A stretch of DNA of 64,000 nucleotides from NCBI GenBank assembly GCA_018127085.1, contig CM030734.1, forward strand, positions 248,001 to 312,000, given 5' to 3'. Under the pieces are notes generated by a model. It saw nothing but the letters and a program-made list of their open reading frames with translations. It searched no databases and had not been told where the DNA came from. Source of the stretch: Pneumocystis sp. 'macacae'. Its lineage: Eukaryota; Ascomycota; Pneumocystomycetes; Pneumocystales; Pneumocystaceae. The translations under genes were made by a program, and so were the position numbers. Of this stretch, positions 9,786-21,592 are shown piece after piece; the first letter of the stretch is position 1, and each line of letters begins with the position of its first letter.

Positions 9786-10939
9786 ATGGGCGACACGGAT
9801 GCCTGTGCATCGGCACTGGGTGATGTAAAGCGTATTGTGCTTGTTTTATCTGGAAAAGGGGGGGTTGGGAAGTCGTCGGTGGCACTGCAGCTTTCGCTGT
9901 GTCTTTTGCTGCAGGGTGCACGTGTTGGGCTTGTTGATATTGATCTGACGGGGCCGTCTATTCCGCGTCTGCTTGGCATTGAAGAGCAGCGTATTTTCCA
10001 GTCGTCGTCTGGCTGGGTTCCTGTTCATCTTTGTGTGGTAGCCAAGGATGAAGCAGCATGTGAGGCACCAGTTTGTGTTGCAAAGGATGCTTCGAGCAGT
10101 GACTCGAATGACACTCCAGAAAGCGTTCTAGGGCGCAATCCTGGAGAAAGCAGTGCTTCTGGCGCTTCAGATGGTGCAGACAATGTTTCTGAGCCTGCAA
10201 ATAATTTGCTAAAAGTAGTTTCAATTGGATTTTTGCTCTCTCAAAGAAGTGACTCTGTTGCGTGGCGTGGTGCAAAAAAGACATGGATGGTTCAGCAGAT
10301 GATTTCGGGTGTTTTTTGGGGTTCTTTGGATTTTCTGGTTGTAGATACACCACCAGGTACTTCGGATGAACATATTTCGATAGTCCAGCATCTTCACAGC
10401 ATAAATGCTGGCGAGAAGGTGCAAGTTGTCGTTGTCACAACACCCCAGGCGGTGGCTCTTGCCGATGTACGTAAGGAAATTCGTTTTTGCCATACAGCTG
10501 GACTTCATATTGCTGGTGTGATCGAAAATATGAGCAGCTACATTTGTCCTCATTGTACAGCTACCACTGATATCTTTTCTACTGGTGGAGGTGAAGAGTT
10601 GGCTAAATCTTATAATATTCCTTTTCTTGGTATGTTTTTCCTTTTTGTTGACTTTGTTTTTTTTTATTTTTTCATACCAATTACATGATTTTTTCGTTTT
10701 TTATTTTACTTTACTTTGTTAAGATTCATTTTCTGATACCTTATGTAGGAAAAATACCTCTGGATCCAGCATTTGTTGAATTAATTGAGAATAATGCAAC
10801 ATGTAAGCAAGATGGGACTGTGTCATTGGATTCCAGTGTGTTACCCGGTCTGCAAAATTGGAAACTGCCAGAAAAATATAGAAAATCTACTTTATATCCT
10901 TTGTTTAAGGAAATCACTCAAAAAATTTTTGAATTATAA
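9786..10939 (+). CDS. cfd1: Cfd1/NUBP2 cytosolic Fe-S scaffold ATPase
   Basis: Mrp/NBP35-type P-loop protein; with Nbp35 it forms the scaffold that assembles Fe-S clusters for cytosolic and nuclear proteins. Exons 9786..10629 and 10749..10939 give 344 residues. The deviant Walker A is LSGKGGVGKSS near the N-terminus, then DIDLTGPSIPRLLG, VVDTPPGTSDEHI, and the cluster-binding CPHC within ENMSSYICPHC. Exon 2 continues GKIPLDPAFVE. An extra Ser/Asp/Glu-rich stretch of about 55 residues follows GWVPV, before VVSIGFLL, where family members normally have a short link. The intron (119 bp) is long for this window. Base composition falls from GC-rich at the 5' end to AT-rich at the 3' end. Confidence 0.9.
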
Positions 10940-11815
10940 TGTTTTATAAATTTATTCGTATGAAATTCTAACTGGTTTTATATCCTTCTCAAAAGTCCTA
11001 ACTGTTTCTAATTTATTTAAAATATTTTTTGGTAGTTTCTAAATAGCCCTTTTTTAATTTAAATAGAAAAAGTAAATATATCTTGTTATGGAATATTTAA
11101 CTTCTAGTTGCTGATGGAAATGTCTGTTTTTTTCTTTTATACTTTTGATAAACATTAATAACTCGACTTTGAATTTGTATAGAAGATCATATTCTATTTT
11201 ATATTTTGGATATTTTTTATTTTTATATTAGTAAACGAAAGATATACCTTAATTATATAACTAAGACATCTTTGATTTTTTTTCGTAGAATTATCAACAT
11301 CAATTGATTTTTCACTTTCAAAATGAAAAATATTATGACTTATAAGATGTATTCTTTCAAGTATACCTAAAAGCATTTCTAGAGGAAGACGGAATTCTGA
11401 TATCTTTGTATTAAGTGGATTAATATTACTTTTTTTATTAGTGGATTGTTCAGAATTTTTATCTTAATTTAAAAGTAGAATTCATATTTATTTGAAAAAT
11501 TACAAAATGCTATGTTTTTTCATAATTGCGCTTTCTAATTATTTTAAAGAATTATTAAATTATCAGATACATTTTTGGTCTAAAGTTAAAATTAATAAAT
11601 AGATTAGACTAAATTTTAATATTAAAAAAGTTATTTTGTTTCCAAACAACTCTGTTTTTTCAAAGAATTAGGACTAAGAATTATTAAGTCATAATCGTTT
11701 TATTACGGAATTAACAGAATAGTTAAGCCTAGTAGTAAAGAGATACGAAAATATATGTTAATTTTACATTTAAATAGTATGTATTTATACTTTGTATTTA
11801 AGATTAACAATTACT
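10940..11815. other. AT-rich spacer, possible orphan exon
   Basis: No recognisable gene. On the minus strand, about 11470 down to 11232 gives a coding-like stretch (EFRLPLEMLLGILERIHLISHNIF...) followed by a plausible GT-AG intron at about 11195-11240, but I could not link it to a start codon or a family. It could be a fragment of a small gene. The rest is AT-rich with nothing visible. Confidence 0.3.
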
Positions 11816-12814
11816 TTATATTCCAAATTTATCAACTGCAATATCGTGACTGGTGGTTTTATAATATAAAGATGGGATTGTTTGCGTTTTCAAGAAAAGC
11901 TTATTTAAATTATATTTTCCAATATCTTGTTTTTTTTCATACTCGTAATTAAATCCATCTTGAAATCGCTTTTCAGTTTCTTTATTTAAAACAATCACAT
12001 CTTTATGCGATGTTTTTTTCTCAATCTTTAACAAATTTGGTGTTCCTTGAGCATCATAAACAACTTCCCATTTAGTATCTCGAGGGTTTTGCTCTTCTAT
12101 ATAAATCCATTCATCCACTTTGTTTTCTGGAATATAATCTGCCCATAAAGGTTTTCTTCCTTTTTCAGATGGCCAAATAGAGTTATGCAAACCTTCCCGT
12201 ATTTTTTTTGCATATTTTATTGTAGAAAAAACAATAAATGCATGTGTTCTACACTTATCCATCCACACTTTTTTTAATATATCATCATTTGAATCATTAA
12301 TATCTTTAACCATATCCAATAAATAAGACTTAAGATGAGATATCTGAAGAGGTCGAGTGAAATCACGTACATAGATAGCACAAGTTAATTGATGTGTCGA
12401 ATCTATTGTTTCACCTGTTTTGTATAAAGCATCTTTATGTATTTTATTAGAATTGTTGTTTTCTATATCGCAATTTTTGGGAAATTCTTCTTTAGATGTC
12501 TTTAAATTTTCCAAATCTTCTTTAATTTTTTTTTTCTCCTTAAAAGTTATTTCTTTTGTATTTAATTATAAAAATATACATTTAAAAATAAGAAACATAC
12601 CATCATCTATACACTTTTGACTTCTTTTTAAAGATTGATTGGAAGCATCTTTTTGATTTTTTGTAGATACATCATAATACGAATCATTATTTACCAAGCG
12701 CTCATTTTCTTTTTTTTCTATTTTACCTACAGAAATAGGAACAGATGTATTTATATTTGTTTCTTCTGCGTCTTTAACAATTTTTTCATTATAATTTATG
12801 GAAGTATTTTCCAT
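11816..12814 (-). CDS. acinus-like RRM/RSB-motif protein
   Basis: Two exons, complement of 11816..12519 and 12601..12814, give 305 residues. The N-terminal ~95 residues are low complexity. An RRM-like domain follows (CAIYVRDFTRPLQISHLKSYL ... RTHAFIVFSTIKYAKKI ... LWADYIP), matching the acinus RRM. The C-terminus has LNKLFLKT..P..YY, the RNPS1-SAP18-binding (RSB) motif by which acinus nucleates the ASAP splicing complex. No SAP domain is visible; an undetected 5' exon is possible. The intron acceptor is best placed at 12520 (AAAG) because the first AG upstream breaks frame around a 10-A run. A nuclear role in splicing or mRNP formation is inferred from the family. Confidence 0.65.
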
Positions 12815-13372
12815 TTTATCATATATTTTAGATAAATTTATATTTGTCTTCTGCTGATTTTTTGATATTTAAGAGATGTTTTCTAGATTCTTCCAAAAAA
12901 TAGTATCTATTAAAGCGTTATTACAATACCTATTGTAAATATATTTTTTTTTTTAAATTTCTTACAATTTTCTTATTTTTTTTGAAAAATTAGCATTCGT
13001 TAAATTAGATTATTTTTTTTATAAAGTTCTTTAAAATAAATTTACAAGATTTACTTAATTTAATCCTAAAAACATATTACTTTGTTTTTCTTTGAATTCC
13101 GATATTTTTAAAGATAATTTATTATTTTTATGATAATAAATTTAATGTTAAGGATCTGATAACGATATTCCCAATTTGTAAAAACAGAAACTTTTAAAAC
13201 AAATAAAAAGCAATAATATATTTCTAACATTTTAAGTATAATAAAAATATTATAAACTATATATTAGAAATCATGCAATTTATGATAAACGATTGGCTAA
13301 AAATAGTTGAATATAATACGTATATTTAAAGAAATTATTAAATATTCATCAACTAATTTAAATTATAGGCAC
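12815..13372. other. AT-rich spacer
   Basis: Very AT-rich, with poly-T and poly-A runs. No gene, RNA fold or repeat stood out. It separates the 5' end of the acinus-like gene from the 3' end of the SH3-domain gene. Confidence 0.5.
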
Positions 13373-14440
13373 CTATAATATACCACCAACAAGATGTGAA
13401 CCTAACGTTGCACCTGCTCTAATTATATCTATCAATACGTTTTTCGAAAGAAAGTATTGTCATACGATTCTTACCCAAAGACTGCAGCATTCCCAAATTT
13501 TTTTCCAACATTACTCATTGCTTTTTTTTCTTGACTATATTGTTGATTTTGCTGGTGTTGTGGTTGTTGCTGATAAGAATAATATCCTTTTTGAGAATAG
13601 GATGTCGACTCTTTCTGTAATCCATGTTCCTGGGGCGATTTTTGCAATAATGATGGTCTTTCAGTGCCTAAAAAAGTGGGCAATTTTTTCTAAATTTATT
13701 AAATTTCTGAATCACTGTTAGAACTAAACATACCACGTGATTGGCAGGAAAAATCCCTTCTTTTCCATGACATGTTCCTCTCCACCAATCTTCATTTACA
13801 TATTCTAAAACATTAATTTTATCCCCCACTTTTAATGAAAGATCATCATCATCTTCTCCTTCATAATCATACAAAGCTTCAGCTTGAAACATGCCTACAG
13901 TAGATGCTTTTTTGGGGACTGATGGCAGAGGTGCTCTTTGTTGACTATTTTCTTGTGTTTGTTTGATTGATGACGGCTGCGGAGGCAGTCCTCCAATATT
14001 TGTATTTTGCTGGAACTTTGATGTGATTTCTGCAACATTTGATCCTGTACTTGATCGTGTTGGAAGTGCTTTTGGATATTCATCTCTCTGCGACAAAGCA
14101 TGGCTATTGTCTAAAATAAATGTCATTCGTAGTTTAATTTTAACTTAAAAACATACTTTGTGAAATATTTTGACTCGGAGAAAGCGTTTCCTTGCATTCA
14201 GTATGTTTTTGAGTCAGAAAGTACCCTTAAATATTCAACATTTCCATAAAAAAATTTACTAGCCTTAACATACGTCGAGGTATCTTGCTAATCACTTCTT
14301 CATAAATGGCCTCTGATATAACTCCACAATCAACAAGAAATCCAAGATCCTGTAAAAACTATTAGAAATGAATAGAAAAACAGTTTTAATCGTTCACTAT
14401 AGATTGAGCTTAGAACTCTGTTGATATATGGTAAATTTTC
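13373..14440 (-). CDS. Lsb1/Pin3-like SH3-domain protein
   Basis: Small adaptor that binds the WASP homologue Las17 and regulates actin at endocytic sites. Clear exons are complement of 13373..13418, 13475..13689, 13734..14110, 14157..14225 and 14274..14349. Order: an N-terminal helical segment (DLGFLVDCGVISEAIYEEV), a linker, one SH3 domain (AEALYDYEGEDDDDLSLKVGDKINV, DWWRG, GIFPANHV), a Gln-rich region, and the family C-terminus VGKKFGNAAVFGAGATLGS. A first exon with ATGAAAGAAAAT near 14440 encoding NRVLSSIYS fits the family, but its junction with 14349 is out of phase by the obvious GT donor, so exon 1 is unresolved. Confidence 0.75.
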
Positions 14441-14708
14441 TTTCATTTTTCAAAATTCAGAGATTGTTGGACGTACGATGAGATTGATACGATTTCCATG
14501 GTAACAGTATAAGAAAAAGTAAAAAAATATGAAAAACAGATAAATAATATATGAAAAATAAAAAAATATATGAAAATAGATGAAAACTATAAATAATAAA
14601 TAATTTTTGAAAATAATAGGAGTATAACTGATGAAATATGAGGTAATTCAATTGAAAATATCCTGGCCTATAGTGAGAAAGAGGTAGATTTAATCTTGAA
14701 AAAGATTA

Positions 14709-15379
14709 TTAGGAATATAAACCAAAACAAGACATACTTAGACCAGCAATATATCCATATTGAAAAGTATTTATCATGTTCTTTGCTTTATTAAGTTGTT
14801 CTTCTGTAAAATTTATTTTTCTAGTGGTTGCAAGTTTTGGACCAAGTGCAGGAACATGAAAGCCAATGTTTTGGACAGCATAACGAGAAAGAGAGTGAAT
14901 ACATTGGATGACTTGGTACGGATTCTTCCGTTCATATAGGTCAATGGTTTGAAATAAATCATAGTTAGGAACCCCTAGTTTCTGAACAAAATTAAGAAAC
15001 GCTGCAATATTTTCCATCTTCAATGTATTAACCAAAAACCAACTATGAAAGAACACAAAAACCTTAACAAAAGGCATATCAGAAATTTTGTAGCGTACTT
15101 GATCGGGTCCTATAGTATTTGCAACCCTTATTATTAATTAATTTATTATGACTAAAAAACAAGAAATCGCACCTGCACAGAATAACCCCGTCGTGCAAAT
15201 TATCAATCAAATCTTTTTCAGGATCAAGTTTTTCTCCAATTACTTGTTCAATCCAATCTCTTGCCTATAAACTTCAATTTTATATCAATTTATAGTCAAA
15301 AACCTACTTCTTGTTCAAATGTTGGATTCGATCGAGCTTTATCTTCCATTTTCTTTCTTAATGATCTATCTAAAGACAT
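14709..15379 (-). CDS. transgelin/calponin-homology protein (Scp1/Stg1-like)
   Basis: Actin-bundling protein with a single calponin-homology domain. Exons are complement of 14709..15017, 15063..15126, 15173..15264 and 15308..15379, totalling 178 residues; the introns are 43-46 bp. Features: MSLDRSLRKKMEDKA start, ARDWIEQVIGEKLDP, LIDNLHDGVILCR, FKQ-like turn KISDMPFVKMENIAAFLNF, then GVPNYDLFQTIDLYERKNPYQVIQCIHSLSR. A further splice near 14741 with acceptor before 14668 could exchange the last residues for SQDIFN and end at 14648. Confidence 0.85.
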
Positions 15380-16690
15380 TTTTCTTTAAAAAATCCTTTG
15401 TTTTTACGCTTTTAATAAAATTCAAATATACGCTGTTTAATTTTTTGTTGTTCGATCCATTAATGTTTTGATCGTTTTTACATGATATCGAAGGGTAAAC
15501 AAAACTAGATATTAGCAGAAATATTAATTCATAAAAAGATCTGAAAACTCAATAAAACTAACTGAATTCAAAACCCTTAAAAATGCAAACTTTTGTATAT
15601 TTTTTTTGTTGCAAATCTAAACATAAACAAAATATATATATACTACATGTTTGATTTAAACATGGTCTTTTGTCTACTATGTGGAATACAAATAACTATT
15701 TTTTTAATCCCTTATCAAATATATGTAAAGTTAATTGAGCTCTATCGATTTTATGTTATAACCCAGACAAGCACTATAAGTGAAATAAATGTATTTTTTT
15801 TTGTCTATATTCATAAGAATCTTCTTTATCTCTTTATTCTGGAGCCAAATATATGTGTTCTTGTATTTTATATACTTTGTTATTTATATATTTACCTTAG
15901 CACATAAATTTTTTGTTACTGCTTGTCGATTAATTTTACATTATGCTTATCTATACATTCTAATTATATATTTTTAATACATAAAGAATATCAGTTTTAA
16001 AATAATTTAAGGACAATTTAAAGTTTTTTTTTGAATCTCCTTAAATTTTTTATAATTTTAGATGTGTATTTAATCTCCATTGTATCTAATATTATATATT
16101 CTATTACCCTCGATAGTTACAACTTTACCGTTTTTTATTTCCAACCAAATTATCTTTTTATGACTATTTATAAATAAACATCGTTTCTCTCCAATTGTAT
16201 CATTAGAATAGCAATACTATGTACATCATTTAATTCCACACTTTCTAACTCCCATTACATTCGCTTTATTACTTTATTGATACTCCATAAAAAACCCAAC
16301 AGTGTTTCCAATGTTAAAACCGATATTAATCATTCTTCTATACATTGAAAGCATTATTAGTTTTTCTCTATAGATAAAATCCCTAGTTTTCAGTATGTTA
16401 GTTGTAGTGATACATTGTTTATTACATCTGTTTGTCTCCTTGTATATCTTGCTTACAAATTGTTCAAAAATAATATAATCATTATTTAATGAGTTCATAT
16501 ATACAAAAACCTTTTTTATATATAGAAAGCATACTTATATTATAATACTACTTCCTCCTGTATAATTATGTATTTTACTTTTTTGTCATTTCAACGTGTT
16601 TCTACCTTCGATATTACTGATTACTTATAACCTTATGAAAAGCTAAAAAAACCAGAATGCCTTCAAATCGCTATATTTTGTCTATATAAA
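15380..16690. other. AT-rich spacer
   Basis: No supported gene. Short ORFs such as 15593-15977 (+) and 16274-16498 (-) are rich in Phe, Ile, Tyr and Asn as expected from AT-rich noncoding DNA, and lack family features. The right edge should hold the Osh3 promoter. Confidence 0.5.
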
Positions 16691-19639
16691 ATGTCAGGAC
16701 TGGAAACAGTTGAGGTATAATATGTTTTTGAATGATCAGGAGCAATTTATATCGATTTAGGTCCAGGCACGGGATGTTTTGTTACGGTGGATCTATATTG
16801 GAGATAATGAAACGCTTACATGGCAGTTAAAACCACATAAAAAGTCCATAAGATGTGGAATATGGCGTCTGCAATCGGTTTTAAAGGTTTCAATGCAAGA
16901 AAAAGGAGAGCGACAGCTGCTGGCAGTGTCGCCAAAACCAACACATCGGCGTATGTTGTCAAAACAACGGGGAAACTCTAAAGATGGGATATTAAAAGAA
17001 CGTCTGAAGAAGGCAAAATTGATAGAGGTTGTACCTCTAATGCGGTGTGAGGGAAATCTTGTTGAGAAAGGGAGTTATCATGTAGGACCAAACTGTGGAG
17101 GACATTTTGCACTTGTTTTTGGTAATATTGAAATTTATGAGGGGAAAATATTAATTTTATGCCCTAAAGATAATACGTTTTCAAAGCAGACATCGAAGAT
17201 TGTGACTTATGTACTGACGGCATATTCAATGTTTCCATTGCAGATTTTGTCGTCCCAAAATGCATCAATGCATATGATATTTGATACTGATTCGTCTTCT
17301 ATTTATTCTGGGGTTTTGCTCAAAAAAAGGAGAAGAAAGCTTCAAGGATGGGCTCGTAGATACTTTACACTTAACATTTCTACAGCAGTTCTCACATATA
17401 CCGGATCAACACGTTCAATTCTTCGTGGCGTCATTCCTCTCTCAATTGCAGCGATTAGTGTTAACCCTAAATTAAAAAGCATTAATATAGATACTGGTAC
17501 AGAAGTATGGAATCTTCGTGTATTGTCTGATAAAGATTGGGTTGGTTGGTGTCGAGCGATTGAAAAGGCTATGAAAAATTGCCATACTAAACGCATAGAA
17601 CAACAAAGTATTCTTGATACAGATACAGTCCTACCTAAAAGTCAATATGAAAGTCTAAATCGTCAGCTTTGGTTGAAGGTTGAAAATCTTGCTGAAAAAA
17701 TTAGTCTTATTAAATTGGAAGTCGGAAAAATGATCCAGGAATCTAATGAAAATGATATGGGAAATTGTTCTAATAATGAGAATTATCGTGAAATGTCAAG
17801 ATCTGAAAGTAATGAGCATAACATTAATACTTTGATATCTTTAAAGCATAAAAATAATTGTTCGCTGTCAACACTTGGTAATTTTGTTATTGATGTTGTT
17901 ATTTTTTTTAACATTTGAAGATGATTCAACATTAGGTTTGAAGCTATCAACACTTCAAATTGAATTAATTAATTCTGAACTTGAGAATATTTCTACACAA
18001 TTTAAATCAATATTATCCGAGTATCATGTTTTAAATCGGCATACGTTATCTATATCTACATTGAAGACACCTGATATTTCCATAAACTCTCTTAATTCAA
18101 GAGCTAGCATAGATACTACACTTACAAGAGAAGCATGGTTTGATGCACAAGAGATACCTGAAAGTGCTACTCCATATATATTAATTAGTGATGCACCTGA
18201 AGATGGTGTTGTAGAAGAATCAATAAGTGATGATGAAAATAGTGCATCCAAGTGTACTCGACCTCATCTTGTTAAAAAAATATCACGTGATAAAAATGCA
18301 GCATGGAATAAGAATAAACGGTCATTATGTCCTCTTCCATATCCAAGTAAAGTCCAACGTAGGAATAATATTCCAGCAATTACAGTTCCTCCTCCAAGTC
18401 TTTTGTCTTTTCTAAGGAAAAATGTATGTTTTTTTAAATTATATAAACTGTATTTTAATTTTTTTAGGTTGGAAAAGATCTTTCATCTATTACTATGCCA
18501 GTATTAGCAAATGAGCCTTTAAATCTTCTACAAAGGGCTGCTGAAGATCTAGAATATTGTGAATTAATTAACCAAGCTATTTCTCGGCCGAAAAAAGATG
18601 GAGAACGAATTCTTTTTATAGCTGCCTTTGCAATTAGTTCATTTTCTAGTATGAGATGTAAAGAGCGATTAGTTAGAAAGGTATAATAAATGGTAGATAA
18701 AATAATTTTATTTTAATGTTTTATAGCCGTTTAGTCCTTTATTAGGTGAAACTTTTGAGCTTGTAAGAGAAGATAAAGGTATATGGCATATCTGGTTATT
18801 GATATAGTCTAATTAAAATAGGCTATAGGTTTTTGGCTGAGAAAGTCTCTCATCGACCTGTGGTAATTGCTTGTCATGCTGAGTCATCTTCATGGTCTTA
18901 TTCTCATTCTCCTAAACCAAAACAACATTTTTGGGGAAAAAGCGTTGAATTAATAACTGATGGTTGTGTTCTTCTTAGATTGATTACTGGAGACGTTTAT
19001 TCATATAGAAAACCTACAACATTTCTTCGAAATGTTGCATTTGGAGAAAAATATACCGAACCTGTAGGACATATGACAATAGTGAACATTTGTTCAGGTG
19101 AAAAAGCAGTCGTTTCATTTAAGCAAGGAGGGATTTTTTCTGGCAGAAGTGAAGAATTATCTGTTCAGGCATTTAGCGAGACTGGGACCCTTCAACCTTT
19201 AACATTATCTGGTCGTTGGACAAGTTCATTAATTCTACGAAGAAATGATATTAAGTATAAAGAAGAAGTTATATGGACTGTAGGAGAACTAGTTGATGAT
19301 CCAGGATCTCATTGTGGATTTACTAAATTTGCAGCTACTCTTAATGAAATTACATGTATTGAAGAAGGGTTTCTTCCAAGAACTGATACTAGATTAAGAG
19401 AAGATCAAAGAAGTAGGGAAAATGGCAATGTAGATAACGCAGAGAAAATAAAAATATTTTTAGAAGAAGAACAAAGACGAAGAAGAAAGAAAATGGAAGC
19501 AGAGGGTAAAGAATGGGAACCTAGATGGTTTACATGTAATAAAAATAAAGATCCCTCTTGGTTAATCAAAAATGGCGAAGATAGTTATTGGATTCAGAGA
19601 AAAAAGCAAAAATGGACAGGTATACCTGAGCTTTGGTGA
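16691..19639 (+). CDS. osh3: Osh3-type oxysterol-binding protein (GOLD-PH-FFAT-ORD)
   Basis: Lipid-transfer protein acting at ER-plasma membrane contacts. Exons 16691..16714, 16761..17877, 17921..18423, 18468..18680, 18727..18778 and 18822..19639 join to 908 residues. Domains in order: an N-terminal GOLD domain (VLLRWIYIGDNETLTWQLKPHKKSI), a PH domain about residues 185-280 (SGVLLKKRRRKLQGWARRYFTL ... WVGWCRAIEKAM), a FFAT-like motif (WFDAQEIPE) that should bind VAP/Scs2, and a C-terminal ORD (SSITMPVLANEPLNLLQRAAEDLEY, PFSPLLGETFEL). The OSBP fingerprint EQVSHHPP reads EKVSHRPV here, so the second His is Arg. Start ATG 16691 encodes MSGLETVEVQ, as in Osh3. Confidence 0.92.
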
Positions 19640-19982
19640 ATACGACATAGTTTTTTTATATTTTAATTTTTATTGATTTTTTATATTACTTATGGATAAT
19701 ATAACTTTATATATTAAAATAATGAGTACATTGAAATCTAGGATCCGTTATGTACTCAAATGATTTATATCTTGATATTATACATTTCTAAAAAATCATA
19801 GTTGATTAAAGTCATTAATTCATTAAATTAGTCATTATTAAACAATACACTTATCTAAGCATAAAATCTTTAACAGAGTGATAGTTCATGATAACTTGAG
19901 AATACTTCTAATTTGATTTGTAACAAGAAATTATGTATAAAATATAGAATGAGGATTTTGATTTTTAATTAAATCTTTAAAT
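19640..19982. terminator. convergent 3' spacer Osh3/MAPK
   Basis: About 340 bp of AT-rich DNA between the convergent Osh3 and MAP kinase 3' ends. It must hold both polyadenylation regions; no gene is visible. Confidence 0.4.
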
Positions 19983-21356
19983 TTAGAAACCTGATTTATT
20001 ATCATTTCTAGCGAAAGAAGTTAGTAAATAATTTTTTTGTTTATATTTACGTTTTATTTCCTCAATACTATCTATTGCCTCAAATCCGAAATCAAATTGT
20101 TTAGGGCAAACAGGCTCTTTCTTTGGGTCATGCCAAATAATAAGATAAGGATGTTCTAGTGCTTTTTCACATGAAATACGGTCGCTAGGGTCGAACGTAA
20201 GTAAGCGATTAAGAAGATCTAATGCTTTTGACGTTAAAAAACAAATAAATTAAAACAATTTTTACCATCTGGATTAGCGTATGGAAATATTTGTGAATAA
20301 GATATTTTTGGTACAATTGGTAATCCTCTAATATAGTTTTGGGCAGAAGTGCTTTTTATTTTGGATATAATATTCTCATCTGGTGTTCCAAGAATGCAAA
20401 AGATTTGATTTAATTGATCAACATAATTGCGACCTTTAAAAAAGGGTTTTCTTCCAAGAAGTTCTGCTAGGATACATCCAACTGACCAGATATCAACTGA
20501 ATTTATTAAAAAATATACTATGAATTATAATATACATACTAGCTTTGCTATAACTTTGAAAACTAAGCATAATTTCTGGCGCTCGATACCATCTTGTAGT
20601 AACATATTCAGTCATATATTCAGACCCTTGCCCTTGATTCTCCAGTATTCCTCTAGAAAGTCCAAAGTCACATATTTTCAATTCACAATCAGCATTGATT
20701 AAAAGATTACTGGGTTTTAAGTCACGATGAAGAACATTAGCTGAATGAATATATTTTAAACCGCATAAGGTTTGATAAATAAAAGATTGAAAGTGTGCAT
20801 CAGTCAGCGGCTGGTTTGAACGTATAATGCTGTTTAGGTTGGCTTGCATCTAGACTCTATTAATAATTTAAATATATTAATTATATTAATAAATACTAGT
20901 TCTTCATAAAGATAAAGCTCATTAAAAGCATAAGGATCAACAATATCCATATCATAAAGCATAGTTATCTATAAAAACTTAGTCTTTATATCTTCTATAG
21001 AACCAAAAGTTATTTATACATTCTTATGGTCTCGAAAATGTTGTAATAACATAATTTCTCGCAATGCTCTTTTTGCAAGCATTTTTTTTGAAAATCTTTA
21101 ATATTTAATATATATATATCCATTTTATATGGATTTAAATACATATTTGTGATCTTTTTAATAGCAACTTTACTATAAATGTCTCCTTGTATATTTTTTG
21201 CTGCACTAATAATTATAAGTGAAAAAGAAAAAAAAAACATGAAATATACCAAACAATGCCATAAGAGCCTTTTCCAAGCTCCTTTATAACTTCATAACCT
21301 TTTTGAACAGCAAAATCTTGGCCCATTACGCTAAAAACAGAATGTTCAGTATTCAT
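19983..21356 (-). CDS. mkp1: MAP kinase, Slt2/Mpk1/Pmk1 (cell wall integrity) type
   Basis: Ser/Thr kinase of the cell wall integrity cascade. Seven exons: complement of 19983..20224, 20266..20496, 20540..20849, 20897..20968, 21020..21095, 21143..21205 and 21250..21356, totalling 366 residues. Seen: glycine loop GKGSYG, VAIKK lysine, HRDLKPSN catalytic loop, DFG, activation lip with TEY ([18 protein letters not shown]), and [19 protein letters not shown] with the MAPK insert. LEHPYL.IWHDP.(K)EPVCP near the end is typical of Slt2. The C-terminal tail is shorter than in S. cerevisiae Slt2. A Slt2-like MAPK named MKP1 is known from Pneumocystis carinii; applying that symbol is inference. Confidence 0.92.
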
Positions 21357-21592
21357 CTGAAATTATGTTGATTTAACCAGGAAAAAAGCATTATATACTA
21401 ATGAAGAATGGAAATATTTAGGAAAATTCTCAAAGAATGCTTAACCACATTTTTTCGTTCAATGTTTCCATGTTTTTAAATTGTGGTTATCAAAAAGCTC
21501 GACAAATGAAATAAAAATAAATATATATAAATTAAAAAAATACATAAGTAATTTAAGTAATTTATTTTGTTTTATATATTTATAAAACACAT

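Noticed and set aside
15593..15977. Phe/Ile/Tyr-rich plus ORFs resembling membrane proteins
   Set aside because: This composition is expected from AT-rich noncoding DNA; there is no conserved motif.
16274..16498. 75-codon minus ORF
   Set aside because: No family resemblance; isolated in AT-rich spacer.
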